Source: Curtobacterium sp. MCPF17_052 | Lineage (GTDB): Bacteria; Actinomycetota; Actinomycetes; Actinomycetales; Microbacteriaceae | DNA: 64,000 bases | NCBI RefSeq assembly: GCF_003234085.1 | Contig: NZ_QKSD01000003.1 | Span: 204,307-268,306, forward strand | Direction of reading: 5' to 3' | In this document: positions 48,213 through 58,330 of the stretch, piece after piece | How the letters are laid out: every line of letters begins with the position of its first letter | Numbering within the stretch: the stretch's first letter is position 1 | Made by a program: the position numbers and the translations under genes | The notes under the pieces: generated by a model | Seen by the model: only the letters and a program-made list of their open reading frames with translations | Databases searched by the model: none | What the model was told of the DNA's origin: nothing

Positions 48213-48592
48213 GCCAGGGCCTCGGCACGGACCAGGCCGGCGGGCACCTGCCAGTCGAGGACCAGGTCGAGCAGGCCCGGGAACCGCTGCTGGACCTCGT
48301 CGGTCCGGACGCGGCTGACCCGGGTCAGTCCCTCGAGGTGCTGCTCGAGCAGACCGGCTTCACGCAGCACCCGGAAGTGGTGCGTCAGCGTGGACTTCGG
48401 CCGGTCGATGCCGACCCACCCGCAGGAGCGCTCCTCGCCCGCGCCGTCCACGAGGTAGCGGTGCAGGATCGACAGCCGGATCGGGTCGGACAGGGCGTCC
48501 AGGACCGTCGGGAGGTCCATCTCGCCGACCGTGGGCTGCGGCAGCGGGCTGTGCTGCGGGAGCAGTTCGGCTCCGTCGGTGCGCTCGGGCAT
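48209..48592 (-). CDS. ArsR-family winged helix regulator
   Basis: A 127-residue HTH protein. The DNA-binding domain is at about 28-95 (DALSDPIRLSILHRYL, KSTLTHHFRVLREAGLLEQ). A lone Cys (SCGW) does not make a metal site. It is divergent from the MFS gene at 48686, and twin operators lie in the gap, so it probably represses the exporter and itself. Co-transcribed with the methyltransferase gene. Confidence 0.93.
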   Translation of the reverse strand: MPERTDGAELLPQHSPLPQPTVGEMDLPTVLDALSDPIRLSILHRYLVDGAGEERSCGWVGIDRPKSTLTHHFRVLREAGLLEQHLEGLTRVSRVRTDEVQQRFPGLLDLVLDWQVPAGLVRAEALA

Positions 48593-48621
48593 GCACGGAC
48601 GGTACCACTCCAGGCCCGCCA

Positions 48622-48669
48622 GTACGAGTTGCGTCGTACAGGGCGCGTGCGGTACGAATGCACTCGTAC
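48622..48669. promoter_or_regulatory. Twin operators GTACGA-N6-TCGTAC
   Basis: Two perfect dyads, 48622-48639 and 48652-48669, have the same 6-bp arms and 6-bp spacer (GTTGCG and ATGCAC). They start 30 bp apart, nearly three turns, in the 93-bp gap between the ArsR and MFS genes. Confidence 0.8.
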
Positions 48670-48685
48670 AACGAAAGGGACGGCC

Positions 48686-49930
48686 ATGCAGTCACCACGT
48701 TCCGTCGCAGGGTTCTGGATCCTCGCGACGATGCTCCTCGTCTCGGTCGCCTCGTCGGCCGTGCCGTCCCCGATCTACCCGGTCTACGCGGCCGAGTGGC
48801 ACCTCACCCCGCTGATGCTCACGGCCGTGTTCGCGATCTACGTCGCCGGACTGCTGCTCAGCCTGCTCGTCGCCGGACGGCTGTCGGACCACGTCGGTCG
48901 GAAGCCCGTCCTGATCGTCGGCGGCCTCGGCGTCGCCGTCTCGCTGGGCCTCTTCGCCGTCGCCGACGGGCTCGGCGCGCTCATCGTCGACCGCATCGTG
49001 CAGGGCGTCTCCGTGGGGCTGCTCATCGGCGCGCTCGGCGCGGCGCTCATCGACAACTCGCTCGAACGGCACCCCTCGCTCGCCGGCGTCCTCAACGGTG
49101 TCATCCCGCCGATCGCCCTCGCCACCGGTGCCCTGTCGAGCGGCGCCCTCGTCGAATGGGGCCCCGCGCCGGAGCAGCTCGTCTACGTGCTGTTCGGGTC
49201 GCTCCTCGTGCTGCTCGTCGTCGCCCTGGCGGTCGTCCCGGAGCAGGTCGTCCGTCGACCCGGCGCCCTGCGGTCGCTCCGTCCCACGGTGTCGGTTCCA
49301 CGGGCCTCCCGTCGGCTGTTCCGGAGCGTCGCCGGATCGCTCGTGTCCAGCTGGGCGCTCGGCGGACTGTTCCTGTCCCTCGTCCCGTCCGCGCTCGGCG
49401 TGGTCTTCGGCATCCACAACCACTTCGCTGCGGGCGCCCTCATCGCCGTCGTCACCGGCGTCGGTGCACTGACGGGACTGGCGATCCAGCGGATGGACAC
49501 GCGGAAGGCGGTCCTGATCGGCCTCGTCGCCCTCGTGCTGGGACCGGTCGTCACCGTCACGTTCGTGTTCGTGCCGTCGCTGCCTGGCCTCGTCGTCGGC
49601 AGTGCGATCGCCGGTGTCGGCTTCGGCGCGGGCTTCCAGGCACCGCTCCGGATGCTGCTCGCCACCGCCGCCCCCACACACCGCGCGGGACTGCTGTCGA
49701 CGATCTACGTGGTCAGCTACCTGGCCTTCGGCGTCCCGAGCGTCATCGGCGGGTTCCTCGAGCCGTCGCTCGGCCTCGTGCCGGTGCTCGCCGGGTACGG
49801 CGCGTTCATCGTCCTGGCAGCGGTCGTCGCCCTCGTGCTGCAGGTGACGTCGAAGGACGCCGCGCAGGTCGAGGAAGCCGCGGCGGAAGCGGTCGAACTG
49901 ACGGCGACGGGCTCGGTCCGCACGGTCTGA
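48686..49930 (+). CDS. MFS transporter, probable drug exporter
   Basis: A 414-residue permease with 12 spans. Motif A is GRLSDHVGRKPVL between spans 2 and 3, the classical drug/H+ antiporter form. The loop after span 6 is PEQVVRRPGALRSLRPTVSV. The C-terminus is Glu/Ala-rich. The ATG at 48686 has GAAAGG upstream. Divergent ArsR regulator and twin operators suggest induction by a small ligand. Confidence 0.92.
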   Translation: MQSPRSVAGFWILATMLLVSVASSAVPSPIYPVYAAEWHLTPLMLTAVFAIYVAGLLLSLLVAGRLSDHVGRKPVLIVGGLGVAVSLGLFAVADGLGALIVDRIVQGVSVGLLIGALGAALIDNSLERHPSLAGVLNGVIPPIALATGALSSGALVEWGPAPEQLVYVLFGSLLVLLVVALAVVPEQVVRRPGALRSLRPTVSVPRASRRLFRSVAGSLVSSWALGGLFLSLVPSALGVVFGIHNHFAAGALIAVVTGVGALTGLAIQRMDTRKAVLIGLVALVLGPVVTVTFVFVPSLPGLVVGSAIAGVGFGAGFQAPLRMLLATAAPTHRAGLLSTIYVVSYLAFGVPSVIGGFLEPSLGLVPVLAGYGAFIVLAAVVALVLQVTSKDAAQVEEAAAEAVELTATGSVRTV

Positions 49931-49957
49931 CGCGAGCTCCGGTGCGGGTCCTGGTCG

Positions 49958-50434
49958 CTAGTGCCCGGGACGCGCGGTCCGACCGCGCGGCCGCACCCCG
50001 ACGTTCCGGTGCGCCTCGGCGTGCGCGGCGTCGACGTCCGCCTTGCCCCGGTCCGCCGCGTCACGCATCCGCTTCGACGGCGCGTGGCGCTTCGCCCAGT
50101 CCCAGAACCGGTGCAGCTTCGCACGGAGCCACGTGATGATCCGGTGGAAGAAGTGGAACTCGCTCGCCAGGACGGTGAGTCCGACGAAGACCACGAGCCA
50201 CCCCGGACCGGGCAGCGGCACCAGGATCAGGCCGATGACGACGATCAGACCGCCGACGATCCCGACCAGGACCTTGTAGAAGAGGTGCACGTGCGGGCGG
50301 GCGTGGATCCAGGTGCGCATGTCCCGGAACCACTGGAAGCGCTGGCGTCCGCCGTCACCCGGGTCCGTGGACGATGTCGCCGCGGACGCGTCGGGAACGC
50401 CACTCCGGGGAGGCTCAGTCGGGTCGCCGTGCAT
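49958..50434 (-). CDS. PGPGW-type membrane protein (TIGR02611 family)
   Basis: A 158-residue protein. A polar start of about 50 residues is followed by two spans separated by the motif PLPGPGWLVVFVGL that names the family, then a basic tail (FHRIITWLRAKLHRFWDWAKRH). Conserved in Actinobacteria, function unknown. The ATG at 50434 is the only start that gives the full family length. Confidence 0.88.
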   Translation of the reverse strand: MHGDPTEPPRSGVPDASAATSSTDPGDGGRQRFQWFRDMRTWIHARPHVHLFYKVLVGIVGGLIVVIGLILVPLPGPGWLVVFVGLTVLASEFHFFHRIITWLRAKLHRFWDWAKRHAPSKRMRDAADRGKADVDAAHAEAHRNVGVRPRGRTARPGH

Positions 50435-50556
50435 GTCCGAACGCTAGGGCGCGCGGCTGGGAAACCGCGGCGGAACCGGTCGGTGCGCGGTGCGGACGGC
50501 GCATCGCGTCCCGTGCTCCTGCGCACCCCGCGCCTCCGGTCCGGACGGGAGGCCCG

Positions 50557-50892
50557 TCACGCGTGGGCGACGCACGTCGCCGCCCACGGGACGGCGGCCA
50601 GGCGCGCTTCCGGGATCGGCTCCCCACCCACGGCGCAGCGGCCGTAGGTCCCCGCGTCGAGGCGCCCGAGGGCTACGTCCACCTGCTCGACGCGCCGGCG
50701 GGCGTCGTCCCGCACCGCGCCGAGGGACCCGCGCTCCCAGGCGAGGGTCGAACCCTCCGGGTCGTGTTCGTCGTCCGTGTTCGCGCCGTCCCGGGCGTCA
50801 CTGACGTCCTGCATGCTCAGCTCGACGTCGACCAGCAGCTTGCTCGCGCGAGCCCGTTCAGCCTGCAGGGCGGTCCGCGGCTCGAAGTCCAT
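50557..50892 (-). CDS. TraR/DksA-like protein with lost zinc finger
   Basis: A 111-residue protein. The first 75 residues form a coiled-coil hairpin (EQVDVALGRLDAGTYGRC), and the C-terminal end keeps the DksA pattern YGRC-GEPIPEARLAAVP. Of the four Cys of the zinc finger only YGRC and ATCVAH remain, so zinc is probably not bound. Such degenerate DksA proteins are common in Actinobacteria. TACCGT lies 7 nt before the ATG. Confidence 0.85.
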   Translation of the reverse strand: MDFEPRTALQAERARASKLLVDVELSMQDVSDARDGANTDDEHDPEGSTLAWERGSLGAVRDDARRRVEQVDVALGRLDAGTYGRCAVGGEPIPEARLAAVPWAATCVAHA

Positions 50893-50940
50893 GTCGCCGA
50901 CGGTAGTCCGCGGAATGGACCTCGACCCGGATGCGTTCGC

Positions 50941-51978
50941 ATGCACATGACGAAGATCGGGTTCCTCTCCTTCGGGCACTGGCGTGACGTCCCCGGGTCG
51001 AAGGTCCGCAGTGGGCGCGAGTCGCTCGTGCAGGCCATCGACCTCGCCGTGGCGGCCGAGGAGGCGGGCGTCGACGGCGCGTACTTCCGCGTGCACCACT
51101 TCGCACCCCAGCAGGCCGCACCCTTCCCCCTCCTGTCGGCGATCGCGGCCCGTACCAGCCGCATCGAGATCGGCACCGGCGTGATCGACATGCGCTACGA
51201 GAACCCGCTGTACATGGCGGAGGAGGCGGCCGCCACCGACCTCATCTCCGGCGGCCGACTGCAGCTCGGCGTGAGCCGGGGATCACCCGAGACCGCCCTC
51301 GCCGGCTACCGCTCGTTCGGCTACGTGCCGGAGGCGGACGACGAGAACGGCGCCGACCTGGCCCGTGACCACACCGCGGTCTTCCGCCGCGCGATCGCCG
51401 GCGAGCCGATGGCGAACGCGAACCCGCAGATGACCGGTGCGGTCGGGTCGCTCGCGATCACGCCGCGGTCCGACACCCTGTCCGAGCGCATCTGGTGGGG
51501 TGCCGGCACCCGCGCCACCGCCGAGTGGACCGCCGAGCAGGGCATGAACCTGATGTCGTCGACCCTGCTCACGGAGGACACCGGCGTGCCCTTCGACCAG
51601 CTGCAGGCCGAGCAGATCGAGCGCTTCCGAGCCACGTGGCGCGAGAGCGGCTGGGACCACGAACCCCGGGTGAGCGTCAGCCGCAGCATCATCCCGATCA
51701 TCGACGACGAGTCACGGCACTACTTCGGCGTCCGCGCACAGGTGGAGGGGCAGGACCAGGTCGGGCACCTGGACGGGGGCCTCGCACGGTTCGGCCGTTC
51801 GTACATCGGCGAACCCGAACAGCTCGTCGCGGAACTCGCCGCCGATCAGGCCGTCCGGGCTGCCGACACGGTCCTCGTCACGGTGCCGAACCAGCTCGGG
51901 GTGGACTTCAACGCCCGGCTGCTCGCCGCCGTCAAGGACGTCTTCACCGAGGTGGACGCCGCTCCGGCAGCGGTCTGA
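50941..51978 (+). CDS. Luciferase-like flavin monooxygenase
   Basis: A 345-residue LLM-family protein: KIGFLSFGHWRDVPGS at the barrel start, VHHFAPQQAAPFPLLSAIAA, GTGVIDMRYENPLYMAEEAA, SGGRLQLGVSRGSPE. It is a paralogue of the 44106 gene. The start is the ATG at 50941 (or 50947). The substrate is unknown. Confidence 0.92.
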   Translation: MHMTKIGFLSFGHWRDVPGSKVRSGRESLVQAIDLAVAAEEAGVDGAYFRVHHFAPQQAAPFPLLSAIAARTSRIEIGTGVIDMRYENPLYMAEEAAATDLISGGRLQLGVSRGSPETALAGYRSFGYVPEADDENGADLARDHTAVFRRAIAGEPMANANPQMTGAVGSLAITPRSDTLSERIWWGAGTRATAEWTAEQGMNLMSSTLLTEDTGVPFDQLQAEQIERFRATWRESGWDHEPRVSVSRSIIPIIDDESRHYFGVRAQVEGQDQVGHLDGGLARFGRSYIGEPEQLVAELAADQAVRAADTVLVTVPNQLGVDFNARLLAAVKDVFTEVDAAPAAV

Positions 51979-52098
51979 GGGGGGACCGGGCACCCCGGTC
52001 CCCCCTTCTGCCGACACCCGGTCTGGGGCAGCGGCGTCGGCACGTGCCAGGTAGCGTCGAGAGGCACTGACGACACCCGCACACACCAGGAGTTCCCC

Positions 52099-52554
52099 GT
52101 GACGCTGCCGGCCGCCGGCTGGTTCCCGGACCCGCAGGACACCGCACGACTGCGGTGGTGGGACGGTCACGCCTGGAGCGAGGCGACCCGGGTGCTGCCC
52201 CGCGAGGCACCTGACCCGATCGTGTCCGTCCTCACCGCCATGCCCGCCGGACCGGCCTTCTCCGTCGAGGCGTCGGCCCGCGCCGTCGAGGCCCGCTCGT
52301 GGGCGTACGGCAGCACCGACCGACGGGTCTGCGTGTTCGCGGTCCTCGCCGTGGTGGCGGCGATCGTGTCCCTCGTGCTGAACCCGTGGGGGCTCTGCAG
52401 CCTGCTCGGCATCGCCGCGGGCCTGATCGCACTGGTGCGTCCGGGCGCGACCGGTCCCTGGCGGGTCGTCGGGCAGAGCATCGGGGCATCCGCGCTCGTG
52501 CTCGCCGTCGCGACCGGTGTCGTCGTCGCGAACGGGCACCTGCACCTGTTCTGA
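52099..52554 (+). CDS. DUF2510 membrane protein
   Basis: A 151-residue protein. The DUF2510 motif AAGWFPDPQDTARLRWWDGH is at residues 5-24, a short WW-like motif common in actinobacterial membrane proteins. Two or three membrane spans follow (about 76-118 and 130-147). The GTG start has GGAG 6 nt upstream. Function unknown. Confidence 0.88.
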   Translation: MTLPAAGWFPDPQDTARLRWWDGHAWSEATRVLPREAPDPIVSVLTAMPAGPAFSVEASARAVEARSWAYGSTDRRVCVFAVLAVVAAIVSLVLNPWGLCSLLGIAAGLIALVRPGATGPWRVVGQSIGASALVLAVATGVVVANGHLHLF

Positions 52555-52585
52555 ACCCGACGCCTGCCCGGCCGTCGGGCGTCGA

Positions 52586-53008
52586 TCAGTCCTCCGACGG
52601 CCGCCGACGCTGCTGCTTCGTCGCCGAACGCTGCTGCTTGCCCGCCAGGCGGCGGCGTTGCGAGCCACGCGTCGGGCGGGTCGCGCGCCGTGCCGGGCCG
52701 GGCGGGGCGAGCGCGTCCCGTAGGAGTCCACGGAGCGCGTCGAGAGCGGCCTCACGGTTGCGCAACTGCGACCGCCGCTCGGACACCGTCACGGTGATCG
52801 TCCCCGCGGCCGTGCGCCGGGCGACCCGCTCGAGGATGCGCGTCCGCTGCTCGTCGCTGAGCACCGGCGACCCGGTGACGTCCCACGTCAGTTGGACGCG
52901 ACTGTCGGACGTGTTGACGTGCTGGCCACCGGCGCCGGACGACCGCGAGAACCGCCACTGCAGTTCGGACTCGGGGATCGTCAGCCCCGGCCCCACCTCG
53001 AGGTCCAT
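52586..53008 (-). CDS. arfB: Peptidyl-tRNA hydrolase ArfB-like ribosome rescue factor
   Basis: A 140-residue class-I-release-factor-like protein with the catalytic GGQ in SSGAGGQHVNTSDSRV (residues 25-40) and a basic tail (RRLAGKQQRSATKQQRR) that enters the empty mRNA channel. It frees stalled ribosomes without a stop codon. The ATG at 53008 gives the usual length; the frame runs much further upstream across xerD but without similarity. Confidence 0.93.
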   Translation of the reverse strand: MDLEVGPGLTIPESELQWRFSRSSGAGGQHVNTSDSRVQLTWDVTGSPVLSDEQRTRILERVARRTAAGTITVTVSERRSQLRNREAALDALRGLLRDALAPPGPARRATRPTRGSQRRRLAGKQQRSATKQQRRRPSED

Positions 53009-53046
53009 CCGGCAAGGGTCGCACGTTCCCCGCAGCGCCGCGATCC

Positions 53047-54042
53047 CTACCGCCGCGCCCGCGGGTGCGCCGTCTGGTACACGTCGCGCAGCATGTCCGC
53101 CGTCACCAGCGTGTAGATCTGCGTGGTCGCGACGCTCGCATGGCCGAGCAGCTCCTGCACCACCCGGACGTCGGCGCCGCCCTCGAGCAGGTGCGTGGCG
53201 AACGAGTGCCGGAACGTGTGCGGTGACACGTGCGCCGTCAGCTCGGCTCGCTCCGCCGCTGCCTGGATCACGAGCCAGGCGCTCTGCCGCGACAGTCGGG
53301 CGCCGCGAGCACCGAGGAACAGCGCCGGCGTCGCGGTCCCCCGAGCGGCGAAGACCGGCCGTGCCCGCACCAGGTAGGCGTCGACCGCCGCCCGGGCGTA
53401 GCTGCCGAGCGGCACGATGCGCTGCTTGTTCCCCTTGCCGGTGACCCGCACCACGGACACGTCGGTGTCGTCGTCCGGGACCCCGTCCACGTCGGCGAGC
53501 GTGGTCACGTCGTCGACCGAGAGGCCCACCGCCTCCGAGATGCGGGCACCGGTCGCGTACAGCAGCTCGAGGAGCGCCCGATCGCGGAGTTGGACGGGGT
53601 CGTCGCCGACGACCGACCCGATCAGCCGCTCCATGTCGTGCACCGAGATCGCCTTCGGCAGGCGCATCGGGGCCTTCGGCGGGCGGACCGAAGCGCCCGG
53701 ATCGAGTGGCAACCACCCCTCGCCGGCGGCGAACGCCGAGAACGAGCGCACCGAGCTGAGCATCCGCGCGACCGAGCGGGGCGCCAGCGGCCCCTCCGGT
53801 CGCGTGGTCAGGTACTGGACGAACCCGGCGAGGTCCGCGCGCGCCAGGCGTCCGACGTCCTCGAGGACCCCTGCCCCGCCGGCGCGGTCAGCCCCGGTGG
53901 ACTCCACCACGGGCTGCGTGCCGACCCACGCACCGAACGTCACGAGATCGCGCCGGTACGCCGACAGGGTGTGCTGCGACAGGCCGCGCTCGATGGCGAT
54001 GTGCCGCAGGTAGTCCTGCACGGCACGCTCGAACGGCATCAC
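53047..54042 (-). CDS. xerD: Tyrosine recombinase XerD
   Basis: A 331-residue site-specific recombinase that resolves chromosome dimers at dif with XerC. The catalytic residues are Arg 167 (ATGARISE), Lys in TGKGNKQR (203-206), His 275 and Arg 278 ([10 protein letters not shown]), His 301 ([10 protein letters not shown]) and Tyr 310 (QIYT). An about 15-residue insertion ([13 protein letters not shown]) lies in the N-terminal domain. The GTG at 54042 is chosen because TAGCCT ends 6 nt upstream. Location after pyrG and NUDIX is the conserved actinobacterial order. Confidence 0.95.
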   Translation of the reverse strand: MMPFERAVQDYLRHIAIERGLSQHTLSAYRRDLVTFGAWVGTQPVVESTGADRAGGAGVLEDVGRLARADLAGFVQYLTTRPEGPLAPRSVARMLSSVRSFSAFAAGEGWLPLDPGASVRPPKAPMRLPKAISVHDMERLIGSVVGDDPVQLRDRALLELLYATGARISEAVGLSVDDVTTLADVDGVPDDDTDVSVVRVTGKGNKQRIVPLGSYARAAVDAYLVRARPVFAARGTATPALFLGARGARLSRQSAWLVIQAAAERAELTAHVSPHTFRHSFATHLLEGGADVRVVQELLGHASVATTQIYTLVTADMLRDVYQTAHPRARR

Positions 54043-54048
54043 CCGACG

Positions 54049-54054
54049 AGGCTA
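54049..54054 (-). promoter_or_regulatory. -10 element TAGCCT, leaderless xerD start
   Basis: On the minus strand TAGCCT ends 6 nt before the xerD GTG. Confidence 0.45.
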
Positions 54055-54078
54055 CTGCGGCGCGGGACGGGCGACGGG

Positions 54079-54648
54079 CTAGCGGCGCTCGGCCGCCTCC
54101 ACCGCGAGCGTCGCCACGATGAGCGCCGAGTTGTGCAGGCGCCCCTCGAGGATCCCGGCCACGAGTTCGGCACGCGGCACCCACCGGATCTCGATGTCGG
54201 CCTCTTCGGCCTCCCGCTCGAACGCGGACGAGGTCGCCCGCACGCCGGTCGCCCGGAACACCTCGATGAACTCGTTGCTCCCACCCGAGGACGTGTTGTA
54301 CCGCACCAGGTGCTGCCAGTCGTCGGCCTCGACGTCGGCCTCCTCGGCCAACTCGCGCTTCGCGGCCGTCAGGTGGTCCTCACCCTCGTGGTCCAGCAGT
54401 CCGGCCGGCAGTTCCCAGTCGCGCAGCTGCACCGGGTGCCGGTACTGCTGGATGACCAGGACGCGGCCGTCCTCGTCCTCCGCGAACACCGCGACCGCAC
54501 CGGTGTGGTCGATGTACTCGCGGACCATGTCCTTGCCGTTGTAGTCGACGGTGTCGCGGGTGACGTCCCAGACGGCGCCCTCGAACACCCGCTCGGAGGC
54601 GGTCACGTCGAAGGAGGCGGATTCGTCGGCGATCGGTGCGTCAGTCAC
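54079..54648 (-). CDS. NUDIX hydrolase, ADP-ribose pyrophosphatase type
   Basis: A 189-residue NUDIX protein. The NUDIX box GLLDHEGEDHLTAAKRELAEEADVEA (about 84-109) has the GX5EX7REUXEEXGU pattern with small variation. The N-terminal VFEGAVWDVTRDTV strands are typical of ADP-ribose pyrophosphatases. The GTG at 54648 has CAGGAT 6 nt upstream. Between pyrG and xerD as in Mycobacterium (Rv1700). Confidence 0.93.
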   Translation of the reverse strand: MTDAPIADESASFDVTASERVFEGAVWDVTRDTVDYNGKDMVREYIDHTGAVAVFAEDEDGRVLVIQQYRHPVQLRDWELPAGLLDHEGEDHLTAAKRELAEEADVEADDWQHLVRYNTSSGGSNEFIEVFRATGVRATSSAFEREAEEADIEIRWVPRAELVAGILEGRLHNSALIVATLAVEAAERR

Positions 54649-54700
54649 CTCGCCATCCTGCCCCACAGTGGTCGACGCGCGTCCAGACCGGCGGGAGACG

Positions 54701-54740
54701 GACGGGAGGCTCCCCACCAGCTGGTGGGGAGCCTCCCGTC
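54701..54740. repeat. GGAGGC-family perfect palindrome
   Basis: A 40-bp perfect palindrome with no loop (arm GACGGGAGGCTCCCCACCAG) in the pyrG-NUDIX gap. It is the longest exact member of the family here and may end the pyrG transcript. Confidence 0.8.
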
Positions 54741-54771
54741 ACACACGTGGTCGCGACCGCGACCTGCCGGA

Positions 54772-56484
54772 TCAGGCGACCGCTTCGGTCTCCGGGTCGA
54801 ACAGCCGCGTCGACTCGTTGCGCTCGATCGCCGCACCGACGAGGCCCGCGAAGAGCGGGTGCGCGCGGTTCGGACGCGACCGGAGCTCCGGGTGCGCCTG
54901 CGTGCCGATGTAGAACGGGTGCTCCGCGCGGTCCAGCTCGACGTACTCCACCAGGGTGCCGTCGGGCGAGGTGCCGGAGAACACCATGCCGGCGTCCGCG
55001 ATCTGCTCGCGGTAGTGGTTGTTGACCTCGTAGCGGTGACGGTGACGCTCGGACGCCTCGTCCGCGCCGTACAGCTCGGCGGCCAGGGAGCCCTCGAGGA
55101 ACTTCGCCGGGTACATGCCGAGGCGCATCGTGCCACCCATGTCGCCGCCGGCGATGATGTCCACCTGCTCCGCCATCGTCGCGATGACCGGGGTGGAGGT
55201 CTCCGGGTCGAACTCGGTGCTCGACGCGTCGAGCAGGCCGGCCTCGTGGCGGGCGTACTCGATGACCATGCACTGCAGACCGAGGCACAGGCCGAGCGTC
55301 GGGATGTTCTGCTCACGCGCGAACTTCAGCGCACCGAGCTTGCCCTCGATGCCGCGGATCCCGAACCCGCCGGGGATGCAGATGCCGTCCACGTCCCCGA
55401 GGTTCTTCGCAGCGCCCTCCGGAGTCAGGCACTCGTCCGAGGCGACCCACTTCAGCGTCACCTTGGCGGTGTGGGCGAACCCACCGGCACGCAGCGCCTC
55501 GGTCACCGACAGGTACGCGTCGGGCAGGTCGATGTACTTGCCGACCAGGGCGATCGTGACGGCCTTCTTCGGCTCGTGCACCGCGGTCAGCACACCGTTC
55601 CAACGCGACCAGTCGACGTCGTGCGCCTCGAGGCGGAGGGCCTCGATGATGACCTGGTCGAGACCCTGGTCGTGCAGCATCGTCGGGATGTCGTAGATGG
55701 ACGGGACGTCGACCGCGTTCACCACGGCGTCCTCGTCCACGTCGCACATCAGCGCGATCTTGCGCTTGTTCGCGTCCGAGACGGGGCGGTCCGAGCGGAG
55801 CACGAGGGCGTCCGGCTGGATGCCGATCGAGCGGAGCTGCGCGACCGAGTGCTGCGTCGGCTTCGTCTTCTGCTCACCCGAGGCCGCCATGAACGGCACC
55901 AGCGAGACGTGCACGAAGAACACGTTGTTCCGACCGAGCTCGTGCCGCACCTGCCGTGCCGCCTCGATGAAGGGCTGCGACTCGATGTCGCCGACCGTGC
56001 CACCGACCTCGGTGATGATGACGTCGGGCTGCGGGTCGTTCTCGGACTGCTCACGCATCCGACGCTTGATCTCGTCGGTGATGTGCGGGATGACCTGGAC
56101 GGTGTCGCCCAGGTACTCGCCGCGACGCTCCTTGGCGATGACCGTCGAGTAGACCTGCCCGGTCGTGACGTTCGCCGACTGCGCCAGGTCGATGTCGAGG
56201 AAGCGCTCGTAGTGCCCGATGTCCAGGTCCGTCTCAGCGCCGTCGTCGGTCACGAAGACCTCGCCGTGCTGGAACGGGTTCATCGTGCCCGGGTCCACGT
56301 TGAGGTACGGGTCGAGCTTCTGCATGACGACCTTGAGGCCGCGTGCCGTGAGCAGGTTGCCGAGGCTGGCCGCCGTCAGGCCCTTGCCGAGAGACGAGAC
56401 GACCCCGCCGGTCACGAAGATCTGCTTCGTCACCTTCGGGGTCGCGTTCGAAGAATTGGTTCCGCCGCTGAGAGTGTCCGCCAC
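54772..56484 (-). CDS. pyrG: CTP synthase
   Basis: A 570-residue CTP synthase that aminates UTP with glutamine and ATP. The synthase domain has [20 protein letters not shown] near 20-40 and the Mg/UTP site [14 protein letters not shown]. The glutaminase domain has the nucleophile Cys in [10 protein letters not shown] near 395 and the His/Glu pair in TQAHPEL near 535. The GTG at 56484 gives normal length with an about 18-residue leader; the longer frame to 56697 has no similarity. Confidence 0.97.
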   Translation of the reverse strand: MADTLSGGTNSSNATPKVTKQIFVTGGVVSSLGKGLTAASLGNLLTARGLKVVMQKLDPYLNVDPGTMNPFQHGEVFVTDDGAETDLDIGHYERFLDIDLAQSANVTTGQVYSTVIAKERRGEYLGDTVQVIPHITDEIKRRMREQSENDPQPDVIITEVGGTVGDIESQPFIEAARQVRHELGRNNVFFVHVSLVPFMAASGEQKTKPTQHSVAQLRSIGIQPDALVLRSDRPVSDANKRKIALMCDVDEDAVVNAVDVPSIYDIPTMLHDQGLDQVIIEALRLEAHDVDWSRWNGVLTAVHEPKKAVTIALVGKYIDLPDAYLSVTEALRAGGFAHTAKVTLKWVASDECLTPEGAAKNLGDVDGICIPGGFGIRGIEGKLGALKFAREQNIPTLGLCLGLQCMVIEYARHEAGLLDASSTEFDPETSTPVIATMAEQVDIIAGGDMGGTMRLGMYPAKFLEGSLAAELYGADEASERHRHRYEVNNHYREQIADAGMVFSGTSPDGTLVEYVELDRAEHPFYIGTQAHPELRSRPNRAHPLFAGLVGAAIERNESTRLFDPETEAVA

Positions 56485-56550
56485 GGGATTCCATCGTACG
56501 TCAGAAGTGCCGGGAGGCGCGACCCGCGTTCGCCGTGCGCGTTGCGTCCC

Positions 56551-56620
56551 GCACGTCCTCGCCGGGGCGGGGCGTGCTCGCCGAGGCGGGGCGTGCTCGC
56601 CGAGGCGGGGCGTGCCTCCC
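56551..56620. repeat. 19-bp tandem repeat between recN and pyrG
   Basis: Two exact units (56572-56590, 56591-56609) of GCGTGCTCGCCGAGGCGGG, preceded by a degenerate unit and followed by a partial one. It lies just after the recN stop. Confidence 0.7.
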
Positions 56621-56638
56621 GGCTGCCGTGCTGGAGGG

Positions 56639-58330
56639 TCAGGCGGAGCGGCCGGCGACCTCGAGGAGTTCGCGTGCGTGTTCCATGCCGCTGGCACTGT
56701 CGCCGAGGCCGGAGAGCAGCCGTGCCATCTCCTGCAGGCGGTCGTCGCCCTCGAGGCGGCGCACGCTCGACGACGTCACGGCACCGCTGGCGTCCTTGAC
56801 GACGTTGAGGTGGTTGTTCGCGAACGCCGCGACCTGCGCCAGGTGCGTGACCACGATGACCTGCGTCCGTTCGGCGAGCGCCGCCAGGCGCCGACCGATC
56901 TCGATCGCCGCGGCACCACCGACGCCCGCGTCGACCTCGTCGAACACGAAGGTCGGGACGGTGGTGCTGCCGGCCATCACGACCTCGATCGCGAGCATCA
57001 CGCGTGAGAGCTCGCCGCCGGACGCGCCCTTGCCGATCGGCCGCGGGTCGGTGCCCGAGTGCGGTTGCAGCAGGATCGCGACCTGGTCGCGCCCGTGTCG
57101 CCGGAACTCGCCTGCGTCGGTGACCTCGACCACCAGGGTCGCACCGGCCATCGCGAGGCTCTTCAGCTCCGCGGTGACCCGCTTCGCCAGGTCCGTCGCC
57201 GCCTTCGTCCGTACCTTCGTGAGCGCAGCGCCGGCCGCCTCGAGCGCTGCCCGGTCGGCCTCGACCGCCTGCTGCAGCTGCACGATGCGGTCGTCGTCGC
57301 CGTCGAGCTCGAGGAGCCGGTCGGAGGCACGCTGCCCGGCGGCGATGACGTCCTCGACGCTCTCGCCGTACTTCCGGATCAGCCCGACGAGCAGTGCGCG
57401 TCGTTCGTTGATGAGCTCGAGGTCGTGGCCGGCCTCGGGCTCGAGCGAGCCGATGTAGCTCGACAGCGACGCGGAGGCCTCGCTCGCCTGGATCCCCAGC
57501 TCGGTGAGCTGCTCGAGCACGGGCTGCAGTGCCGGGTCGACGCCCGCGACGCGCTCGATCGCGCGTCGGGCGGACTCGACGAGACCGATGACGTCCGGAC
57601 CGTCGAGCGACTCGCTCGACACCGCCTCGTGCGCCAGGCCTGCGGACAGACGGAGGTCCTCGAGGTTCCCCAACCGCTCGGCACGTTCGGCGAGCTCGGT
57701 GTCCTCGCCCGGCTGCGGGTCTGCCGCCTCGATCTCGGCCGAGGCCTCACGGAGGCGCGCAGCCTCGGCGAGCCGCTCGTCGCGGTCGCGAGTCAGCGTC
57801 TCGAGGTCACCGGCGTGCTGCTGCCACGCGTCGTACACGGCGACGTACTTCGCCAGGGCCTTCTCGACCGCAGCGCCGCCGAAGCCGTCGAGGGCCGCCC
57901 GCTGCGCCGCCGCGGAAGTCAGCCGGATCTGGTCGGACTGTCCGTGCACGGTGACGAGCTGGTCGGCCAGTTCGCCGAGCACCGCGACCGGAGCGCTGCG
58001 GCCGCCCACGGTCGCGCGACTGCGGCCCTCGGCGGAGACCGTGCGGGTCAGGATGAGTTCGCCGTCCTCCACGGTCCCACCGGCGTCCTCGACCCGCTCG
58101 GCGACGGCCGCGTGGTCGGGCAGGTCCCAACGTCCTTCGACGACGGCGTTCGGCGCGCCGCGGCGGACCGAGCCGGCGTCCGCACGGGCACCGAGGAGCA
58201 GGCCGAGCGCGGTGACGATCATCGTCTTCCCGGCGCCGGTCTCCCCCGTGACGACGGTGAAGCCGGGGCCGAGCTCGAGGGTGGCGTCGCCGATCACGCC
58301 GAGGTCGGAGATGCGGATTTCCTCGATCAC
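56639..58330 (-). CDS. recN: DNA repair protein RecN
   Basis: A 563-residue SMC-like ATPase. Walker A is GETGAGKT (29-36), the two coiled-coil arms fill about 150-390, and the Walker B with signature is [13 protein letters not shown] near 480, with the ABC signature [11 protein letters not shown] before it. It holds broken DNA ends together. The start is a GTG at 58330. Confidence 0.96.
   Translation of the reverse strand: MIEEIRISDLGVIGDATLELGPGFTVVTGETGAGKTMIVTALGLLLGARADAGSVRRGAPNAVVEGRWDLPDHAAVAERVEDAGGTVEDGELILTRTVSAEGRSRATVGGRSAPVAVLGELADQLVTVHGQSDQIRLTSAAAQRAALDGFGGAAVEKALAKYVAVYDAWQQHAGDLETLTRDRDERLAEAARLREASAEIEAADPQPGEDTELAERAERLGNLEDLRLSAGLAHEAVSSESLDGPDVIGLVESARRAIERVAGVDPALQPVLEQLTELGIQASEASASLSSYIGSLEPEAGHDLELINERRALLVGLIRKYGESVEDVIAAGQRASDRLLELDGDDDRIVQLQQAVEADRAALEAAGAALTKVRTKAATDLAKRVTAELKSLAMAGATLVVEVTDAGEFRRHGRDQVAILLQPHSGTDPRPIGKGASGGELSRVMLAIEVVMAGSTTVPTFVFDEVDAGVGGAAAIEIGRRLAALAERTQVIVVTHLAQVAAFANNHLNVVKDASGAVTSSSVRRLEGDDRLQEMARLLSGLGDSASGMEHARELLEVAGRSA

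Noticed and set aside
53230..56799. 1,189-codon open frame on the plus strand
   Set aside because: It is antisense to xerD, the NUDIX gene and pyrG; long antisense frames are common in high-GC DNA and the translation is low-complexity with no family pattern.
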